A stretch of DNA of 48,069 nucleotides from Parvibaculum sp040882025 (GTDB lineage Bacteria; Pseudomonadota; Alphaproteobacteria; Parvibaculales; Parvibaculaceae). Made by a program: the position numbers and the translations under genes. Location of the stretch: assembly GCF_040882025.1 (NCBI RefSeq), contig NZ_JBBECC010000007.1, positions 1 to 48,069 of the forward strand. Direction: 5' to 3'. Shown here piece after piece: positions 24,364-32,208 of this stretch. The notes beneath the pieces were generated by a model. That model was not told the DNA's origin and did not search any database. It saw only the letters and a program-made list of their open reading frames with translations. The number at the start of each line of letters is the position of its first letter. The first letter of the stretch is position 1.

Positions 24364-24993
24364 CTAGCGCAGAGGCCGGATCGGCGTGTCGAAACCGACA
24401 CCCATCGCGGCGCGGACGAGATGTTCGATCACGGCGTCGAACTCTCGGGGTTTCGCGCCCGAGAACTGCATGAGCGCCACCGTGTGCCCGCCGCCAAGAT
24501 AGGCGCGCGCCGCCGCTTTCACGTTGAGGGCAGCGGGAATGATCCCTTCTCGCTTGCCGCGCTCCAGAACCCTTTGTGCGATGCCGTGCAAACGGTCGAG
24601 CACATCCATGTAGCGCGGCCAGACATCCGCGCGCACACCAGTACTCCAGTCGAGCCAGACCTTGATCATGTCGGGCTTCTCCGTCGCATCGCGCGAAAAA
24701 TTGACCGCCAGCGCCTCAAGCGCTTCGGGAACCGCTTTGGGACCGCCGAGCGACGACGAAACGATGTCAAGGAGATAGGCCTCCACTTCATCCAGAACGG
24801 CGGCAACGAGATCTTCCCGCGTACGAAAATAGGAGTGGACTGCGGGAACCGAAACACCCGCCCGCTCCGCGACATGGGAATGCGTCGCCCGCGCGACACC
24901 ATGCTCGGCAAAGGCCGCGAGCGCACATTCGAGAAGCTGGGCGCGGCGGGCCGATGGCGCGAGCCTCGTGCGGACGGTTCTGGCGGTTGTCAC
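24364..24993 (-). CDS. TetR family regulator, divergent from CYP153
   Basis: The 209-residue protein has a TetR helix-turn-helix: RRAQLLECALAAFAEHGVAR, then SHVAERAGVSVPAVHSYFRT, and a mostly helical ligand domain with KVWLDWSTGVRADVWPRYMD. The GTG at 24993 is chosen because AAGGAGA lies just upstream and the N-terminus then fits the family; an ATG at 25080 would add a Pro/Arg-rich tail over the spacer. It is divergent from the P450 gene, whose promoter region holds two matching palindromes, and its stop lies 40 nt before folP. It probably represses the P450 in the absence of hydrocarbon-type inducers; the inducer is a guess. Confidence 0.92.
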   Translation of the reverse strand: MTTARTVRTRLAPSARRAQLLECALAAFAEHGVARATHSHVAERAGVSVPAVHSYFRTREDLVAAVLDEVEAYLLDIVSSSLGGPKAVPEALEALAVNFSRDATEKPDMIKVWLDWSTGVRADVWPRYMDVLDRLHGIAQRVLERGKREGIIPAALNVKAAARAYLGGGHTVALMQFSGAKPREFDAVIEHLVRAAMGVGFDTPIRPLR

Positions 24994-25090
24994 GACGGAC
25001 GATCTCCTTCGGGAATCGGCGGATTTCCCCGGCGAGTATAGACGGATCGGGCCGGAGCAACGCGTCGGCGGATAGGTCATTTCAACCCAT

Positions 25091-25130
25091 ATTGACTCTT
25101 TGTTCAATTGCTATTGATATATTACTCAAT
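25091..25130. promoter_or_regulatory. Two tandem ATTGA-N8-TCAAT palindromes before the P450 gene
   Basis: Site 1 (25091-25108) is ATTGA-CTCTTTGT-TCAAT and site 2 (25113-25130) is ATTGA-TATATTAC-TCAAT. Arms and spacer length are identical and the centres are exactly 22 bp apart, two helical turns, so two dimers could bind on one face. A possible -35 TTGACT (25092-25097) and -10 TGATAT (25115-25120) of the P450 promoter lie inside the sites. The neighbouring TetR protein is the likely binder. Confidence 0.75.
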
Positions 25131-25163
25131 AATGACGAGGAGGCATACCGGGGAGGAACCGCC

Positions 25164-26429
25164 ATGACCGCACTTGCATCCAAGACCACCGCCGCGACGG
25201 AGGCCGATAGCCTCCCTCTCGACCGGATCGACGTGAGCCGCGCCGAGCTTTTCGAACGCAATGTCGAAGGCGACTATTTCGCCCGCCTGCGCCGAGAAGA
25301 CCCGGTGCATTACTGCGCCGAAAGTGCTTACGGCCCGTATTGGTCGATCACGACCTACAAGGACATCATGGCGGTCGATACAAACCACCAGGTGTTCTCT
25401 TCGGAGGCCGGGCTGGGCGGCATCATCATCGAAGACGGCATCCAGAAAAGCAGCAGCGAAGGTGCGATCGACCTGCCGAACTTCATTGCCATGGACCCGC
25501 CGAAGCACGACGAACAGCGCAAGGCCGTAAGCCCCATCGTCGCGCCTGCGAACCTTGCGAAGCTCGAGGGCACGATCCGCGAGCGCGTCGGCCGCGTGCT
25601 CGACGGCCTTCCCGTCGGGGAGGAATTCGACTGGGTGCCCGCCGTTTCGATCGAACTGACGACGCAAATGCTCGCGACCCTCTTCGATTTCCCTTTCGAG
25701 GAGCGCTCCAAGCTCACACGCTGGTCGGACGTCGCGACGGCGGAGCCCGGAAGCGGCATTGTCGACAGCTGGGAGCAGCGCACGAGCGAGCTGATGGAAT
25801 GCGCCGCTTGTTTTCAGGGCCTTTGGAACGAACGTCTGAACAATCCGGGCATGGACCTCGTTTCGATGCTGGCGCATTCGCCGGCAACCCGCGACATGAC
25901 CCCGCAGAACTATCTCGGCAACGTGCTGCTGCTGATCGTCGGCGGCAACGACACGACGCGCAATTCGATGACGGGCGGCGTATTGGCGCTGCATCAGAAT
26001 CCGGCGGAGCTTGCAAAGCTGAAGGCCAATCCCGCACTCATCGACAGCATGGTGCCCGAAATCATCCGCTGGCAGACCCCGCTCGCACATATGCGCCGGA
26101 CCGCAATCGCCGACGCGGAGGTCGGCGGCAAGACCATCCGCAAGGGCGACAAGGTGGTGATGTGGTACGTCTCCGGCAATCGTGACGAGACGGCGATCGA
26201 CCGGCCGGAGGAATTCATCATCGACCGCGAACGGCCGCGCCAGCACCTCTCCTTCGGCTTCGGCGTTCACCGCTGCGTCGGCAACAGGCTGGCGGAGATG
26301 CAGATAAAGATTCTCTGGGAGGAGATATTGAAGCGTTTCTCGCGCATTGAGGTGACGGGCGAACCTGTGCGTGTGCGTTCCAACTTCGTGCGCGGCTATA
26401 CCACGTTGCCCGTGCGGCTTCACGCCTGA
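25164..26429 (+). CDS. Cytochrome P450, CYP153 type (alkane/fatty-acid terminal hydroxylase)
   Basis: The 421-residue soluble P450 has haem-ligand Cys371 in FGFGVHRCVGNRLAEMQ, the oxygen-activation motif GGNDTTR (260-266) and ExxR at Glu299-Arg302. The haem-loop wording HLSFGFGVHRCVGNRLAEMQ and VGGNDTTRNSMTGG are characteristic of CYP153 enzymes, which hydroxylate the end carbon of medium-chain alkanes or related molecules. GGGGAGGAACC precedes the ATG. A 2Fe-2S ferredoxin gene follows after 11 nt as electron donor; no ferredoxin reductase is adjacent. Subfamily and substrate cannot be fixed from sequence alone. Confidence 0.95.
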   Translation: MTALASKTTAATEADSLPLDRIDVSRAELFERNVEGDYFARLRREDPVHYCAESAYGPYWSITTYKDIMAVDTNHQVFSSEAGLGGIIIEDGIQKSSSEGAIDLPNFIAMDPPKHDEQRKAVSPIVAPANLAKLEGTIRERVGRVLDGLPVGEEFDWVPAVSIELTTQMLATLFDFPFEERSKLTRWSDVATAEPGSGIVDSWEQRTSELMECAACFQGLWNERLNNPGMDLVSMLAHSPATRDMTPQNYLGNVLLLIVGGNDTTRNSMTGGVLALHQNPAELAKLKANPALIDSMVPEIIRWQTPLAHMRRTAIADAEVGGKTIRKGDKVVMWYVSGNRDETAIDRPEEFIIDRERPRQHLSFGFGVHRCVGNRLAEMQIKILWEEILKRFSRIEVTGEPVRVRSNFVRGYTTLPVRLHA

Positions 26430-26440
26430 AGGAAACGGAA

Positions 26441-26764
26441 ATGACTGTCGTCCGATATATCGAAGCAAACGGAACCGAACACACGGTCGAGGCCGAAAAT
26501 GGCATCTCGGCGATGGAAGCCGCGGTGAAGCATGGTGTACCCGGCATCGACGGCGATTGCGGCGGCGCCGCCGCCTGCGCCACGTGTCATATCTACGTCG
26601 ATCCGGAATGGCTCGCGAAGACCGGCCCGGCAGCGGACGGTCTCGAAAAGAGCATGCTCGATTTCGCCGAGGATGTCCGCGAGACGAGCCGCCTGGCATG
26701 CCAGATCAAGGTCACCGGCGAACTCAACGGATTGGTGCTGCGATTGCCCGACCGACAGCACTGA
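26441..26764 (+). CDS. 2Fe-2S ferredoxin, putidaredoxin type, P450 partner
   Basis: The 107-residue protein has the adrenodoxin/putidaredoxin cysteine pattern: Cys40, Cys46 and Cys49 in GDCGGAAACATC, and Cys87 in RLACQIKVT. It carries electrons to the P450 encoded 11 nt upstream, in one transcript. The usual NADH-ferredoxin reductase is missing from the surroundings and must come from elsewhere. A strong hairpin terminator follows. Confidence 0.95.
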   Translation: MTVVRYIEANGTEHTVEAENGISAMEAAVKHGVPGIDGDCGGAAACATCHIYVDPEWLAKTGPAADGLEKSMLDFAEDVRETSRLACQIKVTGELNGLVLRLPDRQH

Positions 26765-26781
26765 ACGATACGCGCCGAACA

Positions 26782-26808
26782 AAAAGGGAGGCTTCGAGCC
26801 TCCCTTTT
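26782..26808. terminator. Bidirectional terminator between ferredoxin and ftsH
   Basis: AAAAGGGAGGC and GCCTCCCTTTT form an 11-bp stem around TTCGA. T-tracts occur in both directions, so it can end the plus-strand P450-ferredoxin transcript and the minus-strand ftsH transcript, whose stop is at 26829. Confidence 0.93.
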
Positions 26809-26828
26809 CTATTCGCTATCTCGGGTTT

Positions 26829-28736
26829 CTATGTTCCCTGCGGTGCCGGCGGCGCACCGATCGGGCCGGTGGTCGGCACGGAGGAAACCGGACCGACATC
26901 GACCTTCTCGGGTTCGCCGCGTTCGCGTACCGGCAGATCACCCTTGAGCAGGCCAATGATTTCATCGCCGGAGAGCGTCTCATACTCAAGCAGACCTTTG
27001 GCGATTGTATGCAAATCGGCAACGTGCTCATTCAGCACTTTCTTCGCGGTCGCATAACCTTCCTCGACGATGCGCCGCACCTCGGCATCGATCTGGCGTT
27101 GCGTCTCCTCTGACATGTTCTGGTGCCGGGCCACCGAATGACCGAGGAACACTTCTTCCTCATTGTCCTGATAGGCGAGCGGTCCGAGCTTGTCGCTCAT
27201 GCCCCAGCGCGTGACCATGGCCTTGGCCATTTTGGTCGCCATCGAAATGTCCGACGACGCGCCCGATGTCACTTTGTCGTGGCCGAAGATCAGTTCCTCG
27301 GCAATGCGTCCGCCCATGGCAACCGCAAGATCCGCCTTGAGCTTGGCGCGCGTAACCGAAAGCTGGTCGCGTTCCGGCAAGCGCATCACCATGCCGAGCG
27401 CGCGGCCGCGCGGAATGATCGTCGCCTTGTGGATTGGATCGGATTCCGGCATGTGCAGCGCCACAAGCGCGTGACCGCCTTCATGGTAAGCCGTGAGTTT
27501 CTTTTCCTCCTCGGTCATCACCATCGAGCGGCGCTCGGCGCCCATCATCACCTTGTCTTTGGAATCCTCGAAATCAGCCATGGTGACGAGACGTTTGCCG
27601 CGCCTGGCCGCCATCAGCGCCGCTTCATTGACAAGATTGGCGAGGTCGGCGCCGGAGAAACCAGGCGTTCCGCGCGCGATGGTGCGCGGCTCGACATCCG
27701 GTGCCAACGGTACCTTCCTCATATGGACCTTGAGAATCTTTTCGCGTCCGATGACATCCGGATTCGGCACAACGACCTGACGGTCGAAGCGGCCGGGACG
27801 CAGCAGCGCCGGGTCGAGAACGTCCGGACGGTTGGTCGCGGCAATCAGAATGATGCCTTCATTGGGCTCGAAGCCGTCCATCTCCACCAGAAGCTGATTC
27901 AGCGTCTGTTCGCGTTCGTCGTTTCCGCCCCCAAGACCGGCGCCACGATGACGGCCGACCGCGTCGATTTCATCGATGAAGATGATGCAGGGCGCGTTCT
28001 TTTTCGCCTGCTCAAACATGTCGCGCACGCGGCTTGCGCCGACGCCGACAAACATCTCGACGAAGTCGGAACCGGAAATCGTGAAGAAGGGCACATTAGC
28101 CTCGCCGGCAATGGCACGCGCCAGCAAGGTCTTGCCGGTGCCGGGCGGTCCGACCAGCAGCACGCCCTTCGGAATGCGCCCGCCGAGCCGCTGGAACTTG
28201 GCCGGATCGCGCAGGAAGTCGACGATCTCTGTGAGATCGTCCTTGGCCTCGTCAATACCGGCAACGTCGTCGAACATGACGCGACCATGTCGTTCAGTCA
28301 GAAGTTTCGCCTTCGACTTGCCGAATCCCATGGCTTTGCCGCCGCCGCCCTGCATCTGGCGCATGAAGAAAATCCAGACCGCAATGAGGAGCAGCATGGG
28401 GAACCAGGAAACGAGCACCCCGAGAAGCGAGGGCACGTTTTCGTCCGACGGCTTGGCCGTGATCTGGACACCCTTGTCGTAAAGCCGGTTGACCAGCGTA
28501 GGGTCTGCCGGCGCATAGGTCGAGAAACGGCGTCCATCGGCATACTGGCCGGTGATCTTGTCACCCTGGATGGTCACCTCGCGCACAGTACCCGCTTCCA
28601 CATCGGACAGCAGCCGCGAAAAATTGATCTCGGTAGAGGCGGCGTTTTGCGGCGCCGGCCCCTGAAACAAGTTGAAAAGCGCTATCAACAGCAGCGCACC
28701 CAGCACCCAAACGGCGAAATTCTTGAAATTGGACAA
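26829..28736 (-). CDS. ftsH: ATP-dependent zinc metalloprotease FtsH
   Basis: FtsH is a membrane-anchored hexameric protease that extracts and degrades damaged membrane proteins and regulators such as sigma-32. The 635-residue protein has membrane segments at about 6-24 and 103-125, Walker A GPPGTGKT (196-203), Walker B IIFIDEID (251-258), the second region of homology GRFDRQ, and the zinc site HEGGH (418-422). The C-terminal tail is Pro-rich. It follows tilS by 170 nt with its own promoter. In many relatives folP and glmM come directly after ftsH; here a P450 cassette is between. Confidence 0.98.
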   Translation of the reverse strand: MSNFKNFAVWVLGALLLIALFNLFQGPAPQNAASTEINFSRLLSDVEAGTVREVTIQGDKITGQYADGRRFSTYAPADPTLVNRLYDKGVQITAKPSDENVPSLLGVLVSWFPMLLLIAVWIFFMRQMQGGGGKAMGFGKSKAKLLTERHGRVMFDDVAGIDEAKDDLTEIVDFLRDPAKFQRLGGRIPKGVLLVGPPGTGKTLLARAIAGEANVPFFTISGSDFVEMFVGVGASRVRDMFEQAKKNAPCIIFIDEIDAVGRHRGAGLGGGNDEREQTLNQLLVEMDGFEPNEGIILIAATNRPDVLDPALLRPGRFDRQVVVPNPDVIGREKILKVHMRKVPLAPDVEPRTIARGTPGFSGADLANLVNEAALMAARRGKRLVTMADFEDSKDKVMMGAERRSMVMTEEEKKLTAYHEGGHALVALHMPESDPIHKATIIPRGRALGMVMRLPERDQLSVTRAKLKADLAVAMGGRIAEELIFGHDKVTSGASSDISMATKMAKAMVTRWGMSDKLGPLAYQDNEEEVFLGHSVARHQNMSEETQRQIDAEVRRIVEEGYATAKKVLNEHVADLHTIAKGLLEYETLSGDEIIGLLKGDLPVRERGEPEKVDVGPVSSVPTTGPIGAPPAPQGT

Positions 28737-28827
28737 AGGCTTTACCTTCTCTACCTGACGACAGGCTCAGCTCTGCAGGGGACGTGCCAGCGGACTCCCT
28801 GCTCTCGACTGTTTCTAATCTATGAGA

Positions 28828-28857
28828 AACATAGTGACCATATAAAGGTTTACCAAG
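28828..28857 (-). promoter_or_regulatory. Promoter of ftsH, possibly RpoH-dependent
   Basis: On the minus strand TTGGTA (28851-28856) and TATGTT (28828-28833) are 17 bp apart. The surrounding CCTTGG...CTATGT also resembles alphaproteobacterial heat-shock (RpoH) promoters (CTTG plus CYTATNT), which would suit ftsH. Sigma-factor choice is inferred. Confidence 0.5.
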
Positions 28858-28906
28858 GCCTTTGGATCGCTTTCCTGAGGCCCATCAAAGGGTAGGCATC
28901 GCCCCG

Positions 28907-30244
28907 TTAGCGACGAATTTGGGCAAAAAATTTAAATGGGGCGAGCAGAGCCCGTGCTTTGACACCCGCATCAGCCGTCTCTAGATGAGGCACTGACAAC
29001 AGCGACGCCCCGGCCCAGAGCCCAGGCAACGCCATCAGGGCAGCTTTGGGAACGAGCGGTAGCACCACACCAGCCGTTGCCAACGCCGAAAGCCCTTCCG
29101 GGCCAAGCGCCCGCACGTCGACATACGAGTATCCTCCCGCCGCTTCAAGCGTTACATCGAAACGACCATCCCACCGACCAGCTTCACCGGGCGCGAGACG
29201 CAGAGACGGCGTTTTCCGCGCCGCCGCCAGCTCCCGCGCGGCCAAAAGCCGCCCGCGCGTCATCTCGAATTTCACACCATTGAGTGTCCGCCCTCGCCCC
29301 AGGGTCCCCTCAAGCAGCGCAGCATCGATCGCCATCACCCGCTCCATGCGGGGCCCATAGGTGCGCCCGCTCACGACTTTCAGAATCGCGGCAAGCGCCC
29401 GCAGGCGCGTCTCGGCGGGCGCAGCGACAAGCCCCGCCGCATCGGCCTCGACATGGCCGAACGGGGAGAGTCCTGCATGAGCGGCCAGCAGCGTCGCAAC
29501 CTCTGCCTCAAGCACTTCGCGCACCCGTCCCATTCTCGCTGCTGTATCGGCGAAGCCCGCTGCATCGAAACCAAGGGACTCAAACAGTACCAACGCCTGC
29601 CGAATCTTGACGCGGTCGAAGCGGTCGTTCTCGTTGCTTGGATCGAGGACCGGTTCAAGCCCGGTCCGCGCCACGGTCGCAGCAAGGCGGCCGCGCGGCA
29701 AGTCGAGCAGCGGCCGCAACAACCGCACCGGCGGATCGCTCCCGTCGAGCGCCCGCTCGGACGGCATTGCCGACAATCCGTCAACGCCGCTACCTCGACG
29801 CAGGCGCAGCAAGAATGTCTCTGCCTGATCCTCAAGATGATGAGCAACGAGAAGATCGCGAACACCAAGCTCGCGACAAGCGGCCGCGAGCAATCGATAA
29901 CGCGCATCGCGTGCCGCCGCCTGTATGTCGCTTTCCGGCTTCGATCCTTCCCACGACAGAACGCGGTGCGGAACATCCAGCGCGGAAGCAAGCTGCCCCG
30001 CGATCGCCGCTTCTGTCGCCGAGCCGGCGCGAAGGCCATGATCGACGGTAAGCGCGACAAGCCGAGCGCCAGGTCGGCTTCGAATCCATCCGGCAGCAAG
30101 AATCAACAGCGCCAGCGAGTCCGGTCCGCCGGAGAAAGCGACCGCAATTGCGTTCGATGGATTGTGTCGACACAATCGCTCGGCGAACTCCTCTGGCAGA
30201 ACGGGAAGATCGCCGGACGACACCGGATCTTCGCGAGCATGCAT
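28907..30244 (-). CDS. tilS: tRNA(Ile)-lysidine synthetase TilS
   Basis: TilS attaches lysine to C34 of the CAU-anticodon isoleucine tRNA so that it reads AUA codons. The 445-residue protein has the ATP-binding P-loop AFSGGPDSLALL (Ser38-Ser43), followed by TVDHGLRAGS and HHLEDQAETFLLRL, both TilS landmarks. The ATG at 30244 has AAGGAAG upstream; in-frame sequence to 30409 belongs to the end of cpoB. It sits 40 nt after cpoB and before ftsH, the classical order. Confidence 0.96.
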   Translation of the reverse strand: MHAREDPVSSGDLPVLPEEFAERLCRHNPSNAIAVAFSGGPDSLALLILAAGWIRSRPGARLVALTVDHGLRAGSATEAAIAGQLASALDVPHRVLSWEGSKPESDIQAAARDARYRLLAAACRELGVRDLLVAHHLEDQAETFLLRLRRGSGVDGLSAMPSERALDGSDPPVRLLRPLLDLPRGRLAATVARTGLEPVLDPSNENDRFDRVKIRQALVLFESLGFDAAGFADTAARMGRVREVLEAEVATLLAAHAGLSPFGHVEADAAGLVAAPAETRLRALAAILKVVSGRTYGPRMERVMAIDAALLEGTLGRGRTLNGVKFEMTRGRLLAARELAAARKTPSLRLAPGEAGRWDGRFDVTLEAAGGYSYVDVRALGPEGLSALATAGVVLPLVPKAALMALPGLWAGASLLSVPHLETADAGVKARALLAPFKFFAQIRR

Positions 30245-30284
30245 CAGGTTTCTTCCTTCTGCGGATTGATCTCCGGTCGACAAC

Positions 30285-31205
30285 TCAGCAGCCGGCCTTT
30301 TCGCGTTCCAGCTTGTTGCGGGCGACGACCGCGGGCGAGGCTTGCGGGAATCGCGAGCCCAGTTCGCTCCAGACCGTGCAGGCCGCATCCTTGTTGCCGA
30401 GCGCGGCAAGGCTCATGCCGAGTTTCAACAGGCTGTCGGGCGCTTTGTTGCTCGACGAATAGGTCGTATAGCCGGTAAGGAACGCATCGCCTGCCTCCTT
30501 GTGCCGGTTCTGCGCATAATAGGTCTCGCCCAGCCAATATTGCGCGTTGCCCGCAAGCGTGTCCTTCGGATGGAGCTGCAGGAACTCGATAAACGCGGCG
30601 CGCGCCTGATCGTACTGGCCGCGTTTCATCAGATCGATCGCAAAGTCGTATTGCACCTGAGGTGTGCCGTTAGGAAGCACGGTCGCAGCCGGCGTTGAAG
30701 CGGCAGGAGCCACGCCGAGCGAACCTTCAGCGGACGCTGGCCCGCCGCCAGTCTCGCCCTCATCATCGGCCGGCGATGTCGCGCCGCCAGGGGCCGTCGC
30801 CGCGCTACCGCCCTGCGCATCCTGAAAGCGCATATCGGTGTCGGCCTTGAAGAGCTGCAAATCCCGGTTCATCTGTTCGACGCGATGCCCCATCTCTTCC
30901 AACGTACCGTTGAGACGACGGACCTGCTCTTCAAGTTCAAAAATTCGCGACTGGGCATCGGCCGCTCCAGCGCCGCTGCCGAGCGGCGTGGGTACGCCCG
31001 TAGACGCACCACTGCCATAGCTCTGCCGTTGCAGATCGGTTATTTCACGCTCAATCCGGTCGAGCCGATTGCCGATCGCACGCATATCGACATCGCCGCC
31101 TGACTGCGCAACCGCGGCATCTGCGGCCAGCAAGGACAGGCCGGCCAGAGCGGAAGCCGCAATGGTCCAAAGGACGCCATGTTTCCGTCGAAAACCGGGA
31201 TGCAA
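30285..31205 (-). CDS. cpoB: Cell division coordinator CpoB (YbgF)
   Basis: CpoB is a periplasmic protein that links the Tol-Pal machine to peptidoglycan synthesis at division. The 306-residue protein has a signal peptide (RRKHGVLWTIAASALAGLSL, cleaved near DAAVAQ), a coiled coil with RLDRIEREITDLQRQ and IFELEEQVRRLNGTLEEMGH, a low-complexity Gly/Ala/Pro linker and C-terminal tetratricopeptide repeats from YDFAIDLMKRGQYDQARAAF. The TTG at 31205 is chosen because GGAGG lies five bases upstream; a GTG at 31229 is an alternative. Confidence 0.93.
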   Translation of the reverse strand: MHPGFRRKHGVLWTIAASALAGLSLLAADAAVAQSGGDVDMRAIGNRLDRIEREITDLQRQSYGSGASTGVPTPLGSGAGAADAQSRIFELEEQVRRLNGTLEEMGHRVEQMNRDLQLFKADTDMRFQDAQGGSAATAPGGATSPADDEGETGGGPASAEGSLGVAPAASTPAATVLPNGTPQVQYDFAIDLMKRGQYDQARAAFIEFLQLHPKDTLAGNAQYWLGETYYAQNRHKEAGDAFLTGYTTYSSSNKAPDSLLKLGMSLAALGNKDAACTVWSELGSRFPQASPAVVARNKLEREKAGC

Positions 31206-31289
31206 TCGAACCTCCAGCGCGTATCTCACTCGACCCTCCGCATCGTAACTGCAACTACGACAAAATTGGGGCGTACTTGCCCGTGCCAG

Positions 31290-31330
31290 AAACCAAAGAA
31301 GCGCCCTTCCGCAACCAGCGGAAGAGCGCT
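31290..31330 (-). terminator. Hairpin terminator or attenuator between pal and cpoB
   Basis: On the minus strand AGCGCTCTTCCGC pairs with GCGGAAGGGCGCT (12 of 13 pairs) around TGGTT, followed by TCTTTGG. It can end or thin transcription after pal, whose stop is at 31366, before cpoB. Confidence 0.65.
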
Positions 31331-31365
31331 CCCAGGAATTAAGCCGCTGTTGACGATGGCGTAGC

Positions 31366-31863
31366 TTAACTGCCGACGCCAGACGCAACCACTGTCACGG
31401 CGCGGCGGTTCTGACCCCAGCAATTGTCGTTGGAGTCGAGGCAGACCGGACGCTCTTTGCCGTAGGATACGGTGTTGATACGGCCCGAATTGACGCCAAG
31501 GCTCACGAGATAATCCTTTGCGGCGTTGGCACGACGGCCACCCAGCGCAAGGTTGTATTCCCGCGTGCCGCGCTCGTCGGCATGACCTTCAAGAGTAAAA
31601 GTCAGGTTTGGGTAGAGCTGCATCCACGCCGCCTGACGCTGCAGGGTGGCGCGGGCTTCGTCGCCAAGCGACGACTGGTCGGTGTCGAAGAAAACGCGGT
31701 CGCCGACATTCGCGACCAGCTCTTCTTGCGTGCCGGGGGTGATGGTGCCGGCGCCTGAGGTCGAGCCATCGGAAGTATCGGTGGGTTTCGAGCTGCAAGC
31801 GGCCAACATGAAGAAAGCAGCGGCCACAGCGGCAATCCGCAGGCCAGCATTCGGGGACTTCAT
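31366..31863 (-). CDS. pal: Peptidoglycan-associated lipoprotein Pal
   Basis: Pal is an outer-membrane lipoprotein that binds peptidoglycan and TolB, keeping the envelope joined at the division site. The 165-residue protein has a lipoprotein signal with MLAAC (Cys23), a Ser/Thr/Gly linker and an OmpA-like domain with VFFDTDQSSL, GHADERGTREYN and LGGRRANAAKDYL, which includes the peptidoglycan-binding residues. AGGAGA precedes the ATG at 31863. It is separated from tolB by 345 nt. Confidence 0.97.
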   Translation of the reverse strand: MKSPNAGLRIAAVAAAFFMLAACSSKPTDTSDGSTSGAGTITPGTQEELVANVGDRVFFDTDQSSLGDEARATLQRQAAWMQLYPNLTFTLEGHADERGTREYNLALGGRRANAAKDYLVSLGVNSGRINTVSYGKERPVCLDSNDNCWGQNRRAVTVVASGVGS

Positions 31864-32208
31864 TTCGAGTGATCTCCTTTTGATCTCAGCGGCCATGGCG
31901 CCTCAGCGCTCAATCGATTTGTTACTTTTGCACGAGACGCCCCGCGACAAAACAGGCTACGCCCCATTTATCCGGAGAAATCCACGTACAAGCTCTTACT
32001 GACTCCGGCACTCCGGGTGGCCAGTTCGCATCGCCCACAATTGGCCGACGCTGGGGGTTGCTGTACCGCAACACATTGTTTGCCACAGGCTTGTCTACTA
32101 CGCAAGAAGCGCCAGCCACTCTGCGGCTTTTCGGTCAAGTTTACGTGACATTTTTACATCATATTTTAAGCAGTGAAGCTCCAGAGAGATACCGAATACT
32201 TGTTTTAG
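31864..32208 (-). other. 345-nt spacer between tolB and pal
   Basis: No convincing gene is seen. A 65-codon open frame on the minus strand (31922-32119) has no ribosome site and no recognisable content. The part next to tolB (about 32140-32208) is AT-rich compared with its surroundings, which would suit a pal promoter, but no pair of -35/-10 boxes stands out. Pal often has its own promoter inside the tol operon. Confidence 0.5.

Noticed and set aside
27123..28895. 590-codon plus-strand frame opposite ftsH
   Set aside because: Antisense shadow of ftsH with no domain and no ribosome site.
31922..32119. 65-codon frame between tolB and pal on the minus strand
   Set aside because: No ribosome site, no recognisable domain, and relatives are not known to have a gene here.
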